Origin: Siderastrea siderea
Lineage: Eukaryota > Cnidaria > Anthozoa > Scleractinia > Rhizangiidae
Reading direction: 5' to 3'
Length of the DNA stretch: 64,000 nt
Assembly (NCBI GenBank): GCA_964030785.1
Contig: OZ034969.1
Span: 40,505,201 to 40,569,200 of the forward strand
A program made the position numbers and the translations under genes. The notes beneath the pieces are model-generated. The model saw nothing but the letters and a program-made list of their open reading frames with translations, had not been told where the DNA came from and did not search any database. Of this stretch, positions 11,680 through 21,833 are shown in pieces. Numbering within the stretch: position 1 is the stretch's first letter; each line of letters opens with the position of its first letter.

Positions 11680-12543
11680 ATTCTTAAGGTTGGCGATCTT
11701 GTTTCGAAGGAGGGTGTTTTTCTCAAAATTGACAAAATTCTCAGTTCCTCTTTATCTCCTAGTTACCTCTTTGCCCTAATGGGGGTTATTGATGCTATCC
11801 CAAATGAATGGCGTTCTTTAATTAAAACAAACCCTTATTGTGCTCCCTCTCCGTTGGATCAAACTTGTTTTGTATTAACAATCGCTGGTAAAACGATTGA
11901 CCTTGCTAATATCACATCCAAATTGGTTTATAGGGAATTTCGTTCTTTTAAGCAAACTTCAGCCACCGGTAAAGCTAAAATTTTGAGTAAATACCCGGAT
12001 CTCTCCATAGACTGGAAAAGGTTATATTCTTTAGCCTTTGAAACTACTTTGGATACAAAACTTAGAGAATTTCAATATAAATTATTAAATCATATTGTTT
12101 TCACCAATAAAAAACTTTACCAGTTCAAAATGGTGGAATCCCCCTTATGTGTTTTCTGTAATGAAGAAGAGGAATCCCTGGAGCATTTATTGTATTTTTG
12201 TAAATCATCAACATTCTTTTGGAAAGAACTCATATCTTGGCTCGCAGATGAAGCCAATATTTTGCTTGATGTCTCTCATCTGGACATTCTTTTTGGAAAA
12301 TTTGACCTTGACAAAGATTTTCTCTTAGTTAATCATATTATTTTGCTTGCTAAATACTTTATCTACAAGTGCAAACTTTCCAAGGCCAGTCCATCACTTA
12401 CAGTCTTCAAAGCTAAGTTAAAAGCAACCTATAAATTGGAATTATATATAGAAAAAAAGAACGGAATTCTAATTAATCATTATAAAAAGTGGGATCACCT
12501 TCTCTCTTGGCTTTCTCAATTGATTTACTTTTACATTAAATAA
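11680..12543 (+). pseudogene. LINE ORF2 C-terminal domain (zf-RVT)
   Basis: An open frame of about 254 codons from 11779 (extending upstream to about 11680) ends at the element's last stop. It carries KLREFQYKLLNHIVFTNKKL and then LCVFCNEEEESLEHLLYFC, the C-x2-C-x7-H-x4-C zinc module found after the reverse transcriptase of L1/Tx1-type LINEs. The downstream block NHIILLAKYFIYKCKL recurs near 51900 in another LINE copy. The join upstream lacks the polymerase domain, so the fragment cannot act alone. Confidence 0.65.
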
Positions 12544-12943
12544 AAATTTTCTTTTTTTAATGCAGTATATATAATATATATCTTTTAGTAGTGTAGCTGT
12601 ATTTTGTAAGTAGTGTGGCATTTGTATTAGTATTGTAAGTAGAGTCATGTAACTGTAGAAACTGTATTGTATTGTAATTAGTGTACCTTTACTAGTCTTT
12701 GTAAGTAGTGTGTGAAATTTCAAGAAATAAAAAAAAATTAGAGCTGGAGAATGACAACCTGGGGCCTGAACATTATTTAGATGATGTTGATGGAGGAGAT
12801 GAAGCGTTTGTCATTCTTCATGACGTGGTAGGAATGGCTGAAATTTGAAGCCGTAGAGACAGAAGTGTAAGGAAACGAAGATTTGATGACATGGTTTACT
12901 AACAAAAAGGTAACCATGTCAACTTTCATCAACAGTGTCAATA

Positions 12944-13154
12944 GTTAGAATTATATGAAGATCATCGGAAAGAAGGTGTTTCAACTTAAGCAGCTGAAAA
13001 GAACCCTAAAAAAATTCAGGCTTGAACAGGAATCGAACCCATGACCTCTGCAATACCGGTGCAGTGCTCTAACCAACTGAGCTATCAAGCCAACTGGGAG
13101 CTGGTCAATTGAGAGTTCGTATTTATCTCGAAGATGGACAAATTAACATTAATA
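12944..13154 (-). mobile_element. tRNA-derived SINE, copy 1
   Basis: About 210 bp, minus strand, with a tRNA-like head (13019-13091) followed by a non-tRNA body. It matches the copy at 13281-13499 closely over its full length, including the body word ATGATCTAC/ATGATCTTC and AAGTTGAAACACCTTC. The separate bodies and same orientation make a dispersed SINE the best reading. The two copies are about 130 bp apart. Confidence 0.7.
13019..13091 (-). tRNA. tRNA-like SINE head, Thr-like anticodon GGT
   Basis: The minus strand folds as a 73-nt cloverleaf: acceptor GGCTTGA pairs with TCAAGCC, D arm GCTCAGTTGGTTAGAGC, anticodon stem CTGCA/TGCAG with loop CCGGTAT, T arm around GGGTTCGATTCC. Box A and box B polymerase III promoter words are present. 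Position 33 is C instead of the near-universal U, and the copy sits at the head of a SINE, so I regard it as a tRNA pseudogene, not a working tRNA. Confidence 0.6.
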
Positions 13155-13280
13155 GATGAAATAATCATATATTTGAACTGCAGATAAAGATAGAATTATA
13201 TGAAATAGACACCGAAATTCTTCATCAAAATTCTTCTTCAAAGCAGCCAAATTCTTCATCTGTTGTCTCACGTGTCAAGA

Positions 13281-13499
13281 GCTAGAGTTATATGTAGATC
13301 ATCGGAATGAAGGTGTTTCAACTTAAGCAGTTGAAAAGAAGAACCCTGAAAAAATTCAGGCTTGAACGGGAATCGAACCCATGACCTCTGCGATACTGGT
13401 GCAGCGCTCTAACCAACTGAGCTATCAAGCCAACTGGGAGCTGGTCAACTGAGAGCTCGTATTTATCCCGTAGATGGAGAAATTAACCTTAACATTAAC
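13281..13499 (-). mobile_element. tRNA-derived SINE, copy 2
   Basis: Second copy of the SINE at 12944-13154, same strand, with the same tail and body. The 5' side abuts a Gypsy fragment at 13500. Differences are scattered substitutions and one three-base insertion near 13340, consistent with two independent insertions or an old duplication. Confidence 0.7.
13359..13431 (-). tRNA. tRNA-like SINE head, Thr-like anticodon AGT
   Basis: Same cloverleaf as copy 1. Acceptor and T stems are perfect or near-perfect. The anticodon loop is CCAGTAT, giving AGT (Thr), and the last anticodon-stem pair is an A-C mismatch. C at position 33 again argues against decoding function. Confidence 0.6.
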
Positions 13500-14250
13500 A
13501 TGAACACAGTGATAGCCAAGCCAGTACACAATGTTACTCAGACAGAATTACCAGAGGATGCAACTGGATCACATACAGAACCCCAACAAGCTCTGTGCCA
13601 GGGTCAGGGACTAGAGGTGGATAAAAAGGAACTACCTGAACCACTACAAGAATTAGTAGAAAGGTGCTCAGCTAATCTGAATGAGGAGGAAAGAAAACAA
13701 GTTGTTAGCATTCTGACAAGACACAAGCATGTGTTTTCAATGAACAAGTGGGACCCTGGAAAGAGTGATGAGGTGCAACACCACATCGACACAAGCAGTG
13801 CTACACCGATAAGACAATGCCCTCGGAGGACGGCACCTTGGAAACAGGAAGACATTGACCGACAAGTTACCCAACTAATGAGTGAAGGAAAGGTGCAAGA
13901 ATCTAACAGTCCCAGGGCTTCCCCAGTGGTTTTGGTTACAAAGAAAGATGGAAGTCAGAGACTGTGTGTGGACTATCGCCAATTAAATTCTGTGATAGTA
14001 AAAAGATGTGTTTCCCCTTCCATGCATAGATGATTCTCTACACTGTCTGTCTGGTGCTAAGTGGTTCTCCACTCTTGACATGGCCTCCCAGTACTAGCAA
14101 GTTGGAATGGACCCAACCAGCAGATTAGCTGCACTTGTCACTAGTAGCAGATTATTTGAGTGGAACTGTATGCTGTTCGGCGTCACGAACTCCCAGGGAC
14201 CTTTGAAAGATTGATTACAACAGATTGCATTAACATTGAATGGCCCTGCA
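13500..14250 (+). mobile_element. Ty3/Gypsy pol fragment (start of reverse transcriptase)
   Basis: Codons 13500-14033 read as the linker between protease and reverse transcriptase and the first RT blocks of a Gypsy pol: HKHVFSMNKWDPG, HHIDTSSATPIRQ-x-PRR, then SPRASPVVLVTKKDGS-x-RLCVDYRQLN, the RT motif 1-2 region. A frame change near 14020 is followed by SGAKWFSTLDMASQY (motif A, catalytic Asp in TLD) and FEWN-x-MLFGV. It ends before the YxDD box. No LTRs are seen. Confidence 0.7.
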
Positions 14251-15649
14251 AAATTGTGCTTGACCTGGTGAATTAAGTTTAGAATAAACGAAAGAACAGA
14301 GATTGTAACATTGTGAATAAAATTAAACCACGTTCATTGAAAGATACTGTCCTCTTGATTGAAAAACCACTACCAGTGCCAGTGCCAGGAGAGTTTCCAA
14401 TATAGCATTTAACAAAACCAATACGTCTTTGTAGTACCTGTAAAATGCTCTTATCCTTCTTAACAACAGAACAATAAAAGAACCAAACATGCTTTAGGAA
14501 GGGAAGAATTGGGCTTTTTCAAGCACCAGTTCTACATCATCGTGTTTGGTCAATATGGAGAATTTGGTGGGTCTTGCACACAGCTGGTCTTGACTGATGT
14601 AGAGGCAATTGGTTCCAAGGGGATCCACTGGAAAATGAAGACAATTTTGCAAACATCTCACCTTCCTTTAAAAGCTTTGTCCAATGGGTCACTGGGACAA
14701 CAGCCTCCCTTACAAAATTAGTCAGCAGGGCTCGAAATTGGGACCGATACGATCACCAATGCAACTAAAATTTTAAAAAATTAAACAATTTAAGTACAGG
14801 AACACTTGCCCTTGCTTTGCTGCAAAAAAAATATGGATCAAATCAAACCAATATGTCTGTCAAAATTTGATTTTGCAATGCTGTCACCAGCAGCATCACT
14901 GTACAAATTGCGGGCACAGCTAGTACGTACTTTGCAAGCTTTTGGATCTTTTCTGGAGCATGTGCTTGTTATTTTCGCTTTGAATTATCCAAAATATGTG
15001 AATTAACATGCAGGAAATATTAGTAAGAAGGGAAGATCTACAACATTTTCATACTCTGGTCTGAGCCAATGAAGAAGCGGCCAAAACAGTGCATGCCAAC
15101 ATGCAAGAGGCATTTCAAAACCTGAATTGCCTGAAAAGTGTCAGCCATGAAATGAAGCAGCTTCTGAAGAACATTTGGCAACAATGCTAATTCGGAGCAG
15201 TTTTGGTGAAGAAGAAATGATTGTTCTTAAAGGACCAATATCCGGTTACTGCGCATGCTCCAAACTTTGATTTCCTGACAGGATGTCGCGAATTCAAAAG
15301 ACGCGAGAAGTGATATAGAACCTTCGAAAATCCGTTTGCATCGTGCTCAGTTTAGTTCAATATTACCCTAAGGCTTCTCCCAGTTACAGATTAATGACAT
15401 ACAGTTTCGTTAAGTTCCAATTTGTGTGAGATCAGGATTTTTTGGCATTGTTTTCAATGCCGTTGGAAGGAGGACCGAGAGGAGGGAAGCGCTATGGCGC
15501 CCGTCGAAGGCTTCTTTCTCTCCGCGGCCTCCATAAAAGCTCAGAAAATCGTGAAAGGAATAAGAAGAAATGCAACTAGTAGCATACCAGAATATATATA
15601 AAGAAAGCAACCCATGGGACATTGAAACGACTGAAGGGATCAGTAGTGC
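14251..15649. other. Mostly non-coding
   Basis: Only short ORFs that I cannot assign (for example 14509-14721). A hAT-like end word CAGGGCTCGAAATT occurs at 14725 without an obvious partner, so it may be a decayed solo end. A stretch near 15060-15180 has broken codons of uncertain origin. Confidence 0.3.
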
Positions 15650-18358
15650 AGGGCTCGACACTAACGGTGGTCAACTGGACATTGGCCAGTAAAAATCACG
15701 CCATGGCCTGTAAAAGTTTGGAAACACAGGCCATTTTGGCCTGAAGAAACTCTTGACTTCAGATTTCAGATTAATTGAGAATTACTTGCATATGTCACTT
15801 GTAAAACTTTACAATATCAATTACTTGGGCTTTTGAAATGAAAAACCTTTTCAAAATTTGAAGACAGACTCACAAATCAATGCCATTTGCCACGCACGTA
15901 ACGTGAACAATAAAATCTGCCATGTTGGCCGGGTATTTTGTCTTGGAACTGGTTCTAGCCGTGCTCAGTCCTTCTCGGATGGATGAAATAAACATCTTTA
16001 ACACGTGACTCCCGCTGTCGCCATTTTGTTATGTTTTGCCGATCTGTTTTGCCTGTTTTGCTTCAAAAATTATGGCACAGAAGCGGTTGTCTGACTTTTT
16101 CTTGAGTGTTTCAAAACGAACAAGAAATGAGAATGAAGATGAAACTGTGGAACAGCTTGAAGAGAAGCAAGATGAGAAAGACAAGCAAGAAGTTGAGAAA
16201 GGGAAACAGGTTAAGACTATGTTACGAAAATTCAGACTTGAGTGGAAGCAGTTGTATCCCTGGCTGGACTATAAAGATGGGAAAATGTTTTGTTTGTGGT
16301 GTTGTGAGTATGGTAACCTGTCAAATGCTTCGTCTTCCTTTGTTACTGGAGGATGGACAAATTTAAAGATCAATACGCTTCAATCCCACTATATCTCAAC
16401 TGGTCACGATAATGTGGTGAAAGCCCGCCGTACCCAAAAAAACCCAGCAGCTGCCCCTTTAGCAAGAGCTGTCCGGATTGTGTCTGAGGAGGTTCAAAAC
16501 AAACTCAAAAAGTTGTTTGAGATTGCTTACTTTGTGGCTAAATTAGAGCTGCCATTCACTACTTATGAAAATCTGTGTGGACTTGAAATGAAACACGGCG
16601 TGGACTTAGGGCAAACTTATCGCAATGACAAAGCTTGCAAGAACTTTGTACTAACAATTTCTGAAAATGTTAAGTGTGACTTGACTGAACTGCTTACAAG
16701 TTGTAGATTCATTGGTGTAATGACAGATGGTGTCACTGATGTAGGCACAAGAGAAGTTGAAGATGTTTATGTCAGATTTCTGGAGAATGGGGAAGCTTCA
16801 AATAAGTTTGTAGGGCTGAAAGAGTGCCCAAATGCCAAGGCCCCTGGTGTTCTGCAAGCTATTGAGGAAGCTGTGAAAGGAGTTGATCAGAACTGGAAGC
16901 AAAAGACAGTAAGTCTTGGAAGTGATGGGGCTTCAGTGATGGTAGGTAAGAATAGTGGGGTGTATGCTCTTCTTAAAAGAGAGATCCCTTACCTGCTAAG
17001 CCTTCATTGTGTTGCCCACAAACTTGACTTGCTTTTCAAGATGCTGCCAAGGATGTTGTGTTATTCAGGGAAGCTAAAGAGCTTCTTCAAGGACTGTGGA
17101 AATACTACCACTATTCCCCAAAGGCAGTAAGGGAGCTGAAGGAGTTGGCTCAGTCAATGGGTGACAGAGCTTATAGAACTGTAAAGGCAGATGGCACTCG
17201 ATGGGTTCCACATCTGGAAAGAGCTTTGACTGTTTTGCTCACAAAAAACTTCCAGTTAATTGTTTTGCATTTTGAACATGCAGTAGAAGCAAGAGACAGC
17301 AGTAAAGACATGCAAGGAAGAGCACAGAATTACCTTAAAAAGCTTAAGAGCTACAAATGTCTCGCTTTTCTTCACTTGCTGCTAGATGTGACGAAGGAAT
17401 TTAGTCACGTTTCCTTGTTGTTCCAGAAAAATGATGTTTCAGTCCCAGAAATCCAGGACAGGGTAAATACACTAAATGCAGCCTTAGATGCCATGCAAGT
17501 CAGATTTGGGACTCACCTCAGAGAATTTCAGCAGTCTGTTGAAGAAGATGGATGGAACTTTTAAGGAAATTAGTCTGACCAGGCAACCAAATGATGTTGT
17601 CTCATTTACTAACATCAGGGAAAGTCTTATTAATGCCACAAAAGAGTACATGAATAACAGATTCTCAAACTTTGTGCAAGATCCAGTATTAAAAGCTGTA
17701 GCTACTGTAAGTGACCCTCTAGGGTGGCCAAGAGATAGGGGGCAGCTACTCACACACGGAGAGAATGACATTAATGTGCTTATAGATCACTTCAACCCAG
17801 TGCTTGATAACCACGGTTTTTCTACTCCTGATTGTTCGCATGAGTGGCTTGAGCTGAAGATGCATGTGCTTAGGGGGCAGGAAAGAGTTTCTGCAAGACC
17901 CTTTTGGAAAGAAATGTTTACTCACTACTCAGACAGGTTTCCCAACCTTCTGATGCTTGCTGAAATTTGCCTGGTTCTTCCAGTTCAGACAGCATGTTGT
18001 GAGCGTGGCAATTCTGGCCTGGCTCGTATTATGACGGACTGGAGAAAATCCCTAAATGTTGATACACTAGAGGCCTTGATGAACATTTCAATGAATGGTT
18101 GTGGGTTCCAGGAGTATGATGCTACACGAGCTGTGCAACGATGGCTGACCTCAGGCGAGAGACTGAAGCGACCAGAGTTCATGGATTGACTCATAAGGGA
18201 AAGGCAAACCGTTCAACCATTACTTTAGCTTAATTGTAGTTAACCTAATTATTTGAGTTGCTCGTGCACCTGGCCAGTACAACTTGCATTTTATCCAGTG
18301 AAAATCTGAATGCACTGGACAATGGACCAGTACACCAAAAAGTTAATTTCGAGCCCTG
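15650..18358 (+). mobile_element. hAT-superfamily DNA transposon (copy 1)
   Basis: The element starts CAGGGCTCGACACTAAC at 15650 and ends with the inverse GTTAATTTCGAGCCCTG at 18342-18358 (14 of 17 matching). CAGGG-type ends are usual for hAT elements. It encloses one transposase gene (16072-18189). An 8-bp target duplication is not visible (CAGTAGTG left, GTGGTGTC right), so the flanks have changed. Conversion or further rearrangement is possible. Confidence 0.7.
16072..18189 (+). pseudogene. hAT transposase, two frameshifts
   Basis: Start at ATG 16072 (MAQKRLSDFF). Domains: a charged N-terminus; a TTF/BED-type zinc finger (WLDYKDGKMFCLWCCEY to LQSHYISTGH); an RNase H-like DDE core with FIGVMTDGVTDVG (first Asp) and SLGSDGASVMVG (second acidic site) followed by LHCVAHKLDL; and a C-terminal dimerisation block (PVQTACCERGNSGLARI to LMNISMNG). 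This layout matches the hAT transposases that gave rise to ZNF862/KIAA1586-like genes. Frame changes near 17055 and 17550 break it; otherwise the length, about 700 codons, is normal. A closely related protein is encoded at 61.5-63.6 kb. Confidence 0.7.
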
Positions 18359-19609
18359 GTGGTGTCTGTATTCGACCGACACAGCCATAAACTGATGGGT
18401 TGGAAGGCCTGCACGCTGCACGACTTCTACTTGTACTTGTACGCCGCGCCTTATCTTGGTCTTTTGACCCATTTTGCTTCTTGTTTTTTTGTAGTGGGTT
18501 TAGAACAGAGAACTTTTAAATGTTGACTGAATCGAGCCGTTACAACTTAAGCGTCACATTCTCAAGGTCATATCGAGGTCATAAGTGGTGGATTCTTGTG
18601 GCTTTCGTTGTTTGTTATTCTCCGTTGGTTTGACTTCTGATCGTTTGTTAAGCGACTCAATATAGTTTTTATGCCGCTCTTGCATAATAGGTACGTTGAA
18701 TTTGGCTCATTTAGGAAATTTATGGGTTTTTCCACCTCTCATGTTTATATTTTCAACAATAAAGGATCTGAAATATTCACTGCAGCGTGACGAGTTTCCC
18801 TGCTGATGTTTGTAACGCCGGGCTTGGCTTATTGTTTTTAATTCTGTTGCAGGATTTTGTGTTTCGCATCACGCTCGGTTAGATCTTTGTGTATGATCAG
18901 GGTCACCCAACGAGAAAATTTTAGCAAATACTTGAAATATCATTTCCCGCCTTATAAGATTGCTTCAGAGGTTTATAAAGGCATATTTAAGAAAGCTAAT
19001 ACGGATTGATCTGTTCGGATTTTTTAGCTGAATATTTAGGCCACAGAAAATTTTAGGAAACAGAATCCTATCCGCAAATTTCCGAGCTGCTGATGGCTCG
19101 CCGAAAATGCTAGCTGACCTTATTTTGCACTCTAAACGACATATTTGTCCCTCCAAAAACAACAGGAACTAATAAGTCCTCTTGTTATGAAAGTCGGACG
19201 TGATGTTTCACCAAAGAAATCTCTAGCTTTCACTGCAATTAAATCCGAAAATCTCCCGTGATTTATATTGTGTTTTGCATCATGGATTGTGATCTATAGA
19301 CCCTTTTTGTCAAGAAATTTAAGTTGCAGCTTCCTTGGAGCTATAAAACGCGAGCAAATATTTAAATGGCGGATGTAAACAGCGGATCAACGCGTGGGCC
19401 ACGGGGTAATCTTGTCACCTCAATGTGACAGTTCTATTGTTTTTTTGAAAGATAACAGCTGACGTTCACGCGTGCGCATTATCGGGATAGTGTCCCTTTA
19501 AAGCTGCCGATAATAGAGATTGCCTCTACAATCGCTTTGTGGAAACAAGTTGTTTTCATTTTTTTACTTCTTGTTGATGGTGAGTTGTTCTTTAACACTC
19601 ATTACTATG
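18359..19609. other. Non-coding
   Basis: No supported gene or repeat family. Sequence is of ordinary AT content with short ORFs only. Confidence 0.3.
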
Positions 19610-20343
19610 CGGAGAATTCAGTCTTCAAACAAACATCTAAAGCAGGCATTTCTAGAGACGAGAGGAGAACGAGAGTTAAGAGAGTGCACCGAGCAGTGGA
19701 ACCAGCAACAAATCAGTCGCAAGCTTCTACAACGAGGGTGCAAATGGGTCTTCCAGCCGCCTACTGCCTCCAGCATGTCCGGGATTTGAAAGCGGATTTT
19801 GCGCAGCGCTAAGACTGTCCTGAAGTTCAACCTCGGGAACCAAGTAGTCACAGAAGCAGTTCTTCAGATGCTGTCAACTGAAGTTGAACGAGTGTTAAAT
19901 GCGCAAGCCCTTACCGCCAACTCAGAGGACCCAAATGACCTTCAGCCACTGACACCAGCACATTTCCTTATGCAGAGGAAGACCATCTGCCTCCCTCCCA
20001 GCATATTTGAGAAAGCAGATCAGTATCACAGGAGGAAATGGAGGCAGGTGCAATTTCTAGCAGACCTATTTTGGAAAAGGTGGTTGCGGGAGTACCTACC
20101 CACCCTGGAAGCCCGAGGAAAGTGAAGGAAGGTCTTACCCAACCTGAAGCCAAATACCCTGGTCCTGCTAGTTGATGATAATGTACTGAGAGGATGCTGG
20201 AAACTCGGGCAAGTCCAAGAGATCTACCCTGGCCCAGACAGCATGGTGCGCACAGCGAAAGTCAAGACTAAGAACTCTATCTTCATCCGGCCTATTCAGA
20301 CGCTATGCCTGCTGGAGAACAATGTTGAGAATACTGGTAGTTA
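19610..20343 (+). mobile_element. BEL/Pao pol C-terminal fragment (integrase end, DUF5641)
   Basis: One frame runs from about 19610 to the stop at 20343, interrupted by an in-frame TGA at 19787-19789. It reads RELRECTEQWNQQQISRKLL, KWVFQPPTASSMSGI, EVERVLNAQALT, DLQPLTPAHFL and then FWKRWLREYLPTL and VLRGCWKLGQVQEIYPG. These are the end of the BEL/Pao integrase core and the following DUF5641 module. RT, RNase H and the LTRs are absent, so it is a 5'-truncated remnant. The Polinton begins 131 bp downstream. Confidence 0.7.
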
Positions 20344-20474
20344 GACTGGACAAGAGTCATTTGGCCTACCTCCTGGGTTGTCCCAAGGCCGGCAGAATGT
20401 TTAGTCTAGAGGTCGCTTTCATTTATGTTATTTTGATTCATTTTCTTTTGGACACTTCATAACCACTTATATAG

Positions 20475-20569
20475 AGTAGTGATATTGGAGTTTGACAAAT
20501 ACCACCTCATTCCTACACCCACATTTTCCTCTTTTAAGCCACTCAGCGTACAAATCGAAGAAAAACCAG
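20475..20569. repeat. Polinton left terminal inverted repeat (outer part)
   Basis: Starts AGTAGTGATATTGGAG and matches the inverted right end over 80 bp with eight substitutions. The match weakens after position 20554 and is cut at 20570 by the TTAA element. A GCGAATCA-like word resumes just after the insertion (near 21680) and is also found in the right end, so the original repeat probably extended past the insertion site to about 105 bp. Confidence 0.85.
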
Positions 20570-21674
20570 TTAACTCATTAACGGCCGTGCCGGCCTGAGC
20601 CGGCCTTGATTTTGCGCGTGTTCGCTTTTGGCCCCAGCCTCCCCTAGAAAGGCTTTTTTGGTCCCCTTTTGTCCTAGTTGTCTTTGGGAATGTTCAACCA
20701 ATCAGAATCCACCAACCGCGCATATATTTCAAGGCTTGAGGGGGTCCTAGAAAGGACGACTTCTTGACACTCTTCAAGAAGATCACATTTCACTCAAAAT
20801 GGCTGCCGTGCTCTTCACGCGTGAATTTCCAAGATGGCAATATCTCACTCTCGGAAGGAAGGATTACCTTTTGAAACTTAAAAATCGAAAGCAGAAGCTC
20901 TAAGGAACACTCGACAAGTTAAGCGATGGAATTTAGAGCTTTCAGAGCGAAGAAAGCATCTTTCGAGGACGAACAGCCGTTTTGTCAAAGCGAAGGACAA
21001 TCTTCCATCGCAAGAGATTTTTCAAACTGCGGACTTTCTGGGAAATGCTCAGGCACTTCTACGAGTCTACGGTAGAGTAAATTACACATTTGATTGTAAA
21101 TTTTTACCGAAATAACTTCTTAATTGAAGGATTCTTTGTATTTCTTAAAGTTTTCGTAAAAGTTTTGAAAAATGTGCACAGTTCGCATCAGTAAATGCTC
21201 TTCAAAATAACTTGCACATCGAGCGAAATCGCTTGCGCGTAGCTTCCCTCGAAGAAAGAATTGAACGCGTTTGGTTTTCAGAAACGAATAAAGGCGTGTA
21301 TTAATAAATGTGTTATTTAGAAAAGCTTACTGTCTCCTCTTCTGCGAATCTTCGTTCATGGAATTTCGAAAAATAGTAATCTGACCTAAACAGACACAAA
21401 TCCTCTGTTGTGGTTTGATTTCACGCGCGAGACAACATGTGAATCTCTTGCGTAAATTTTCAAAATTTTGACTTCAAGATTGTATTTTTGGCTAATTCTT
21501 AATTGACAACTGGTGTATTTTATTCGAAAGTTAGAAATTCTAACTATTCTAGATCAAGTGAGTGTTGTGTTTTCGAGCCTATAAATTGTCGTTTCGTACT
21601 GCACATGGGGTTGTTTATTACCAACTGCTAATTTAGCGATTCGATCAAAAAACACGCCGCCGTTAATGAGTTAA
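20570..21674. mobile_element. TTAA-flanked (piggyBac-type) non-autonomous element inside the Polinton TIR
   Basis: TTAA at 20570-20573 is followed by CTCATTAACGGC; the inverse GCCGTTAATGAG at 21659-21670 is followed by TTAA at 21671-21674. TTAA target duplication with short perfect TIRs is the piggyBac signature. The 1.1-kb interior has no transposase; a short stretch near 20800-20900 (MAAVLFTREFPRWQY) is the only coding-like segment. Its position within the Polinton TIR shows it arrived later. Confidence 0.7.
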
Positions 21675-21820
21675 CAAGGCGAATCATAACCGGACACGAA
21701 CAAATCTTAACCGAGCCGGCGCACAAATGATTAAATATTCAGAGATAACTCACGCTAGACTGAAAATTTTTTTGCAATCTATATCGCGAATTATTTCCTA
21801 TTGAAGAAATATCTGCGCAG

Positions 21821-21828
21821 TATATATA
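21821..21828 (+). promoter_or_regulatory. TATA-like motif before polymerase start
   Basis: TATATATA lies 5 bases before ATG 21834, which is why I prefer this start over the in-frame ATG at 21801. Similar TATA words precede most virion genes of the element at short range. Confidence 0.45.
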
Positions 21829-21833
21829 CCAAG

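Larger units (their letters stand above)
9735..12735 (+). mobile_element. L1-like LINE, internally deleted
   Basis: A LINE of the L1/Tx1 group with three coding remnants in order. An ORF1 RNA-binding part (about 9735-10169) includes HRVGKTNEDARSRPIIVRFL, the RRM-to-CTD region of L1-type ORF1. ORF2 starts near 10712 (MAPKNINFKFLSLNARG) with an apurinic endonuclease. The C-terminal part of ORF2 follows at 11680-12543. Nearly the whole reverse transcriptase is missing between about 11640 and 11680. The 3' end is a run of A after AATAAA near 12725. Several frame changes show it is dead. Confidence 0.7.

Noticed and set aside
13019..13431. Two functional tRNA-Thr genes
   Set aside because: Both heads are joined to the same non-tRNA body, have C at position 33, and one has a stem mismatch. 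SINE is the better explanation.
14725..14760. A third hAT element starting CAGGGCTCGAAATT
   Set aside because: No inverted partner or transposase found nearby; recorded only as a possible solo end.
15642..18366. 8-bp target duplication for hAT copy 1
   Set aside because: Left CAGTAGTG and right GTGGTGTC do not match, so no duplication is claimed. The same holds for copy 2.
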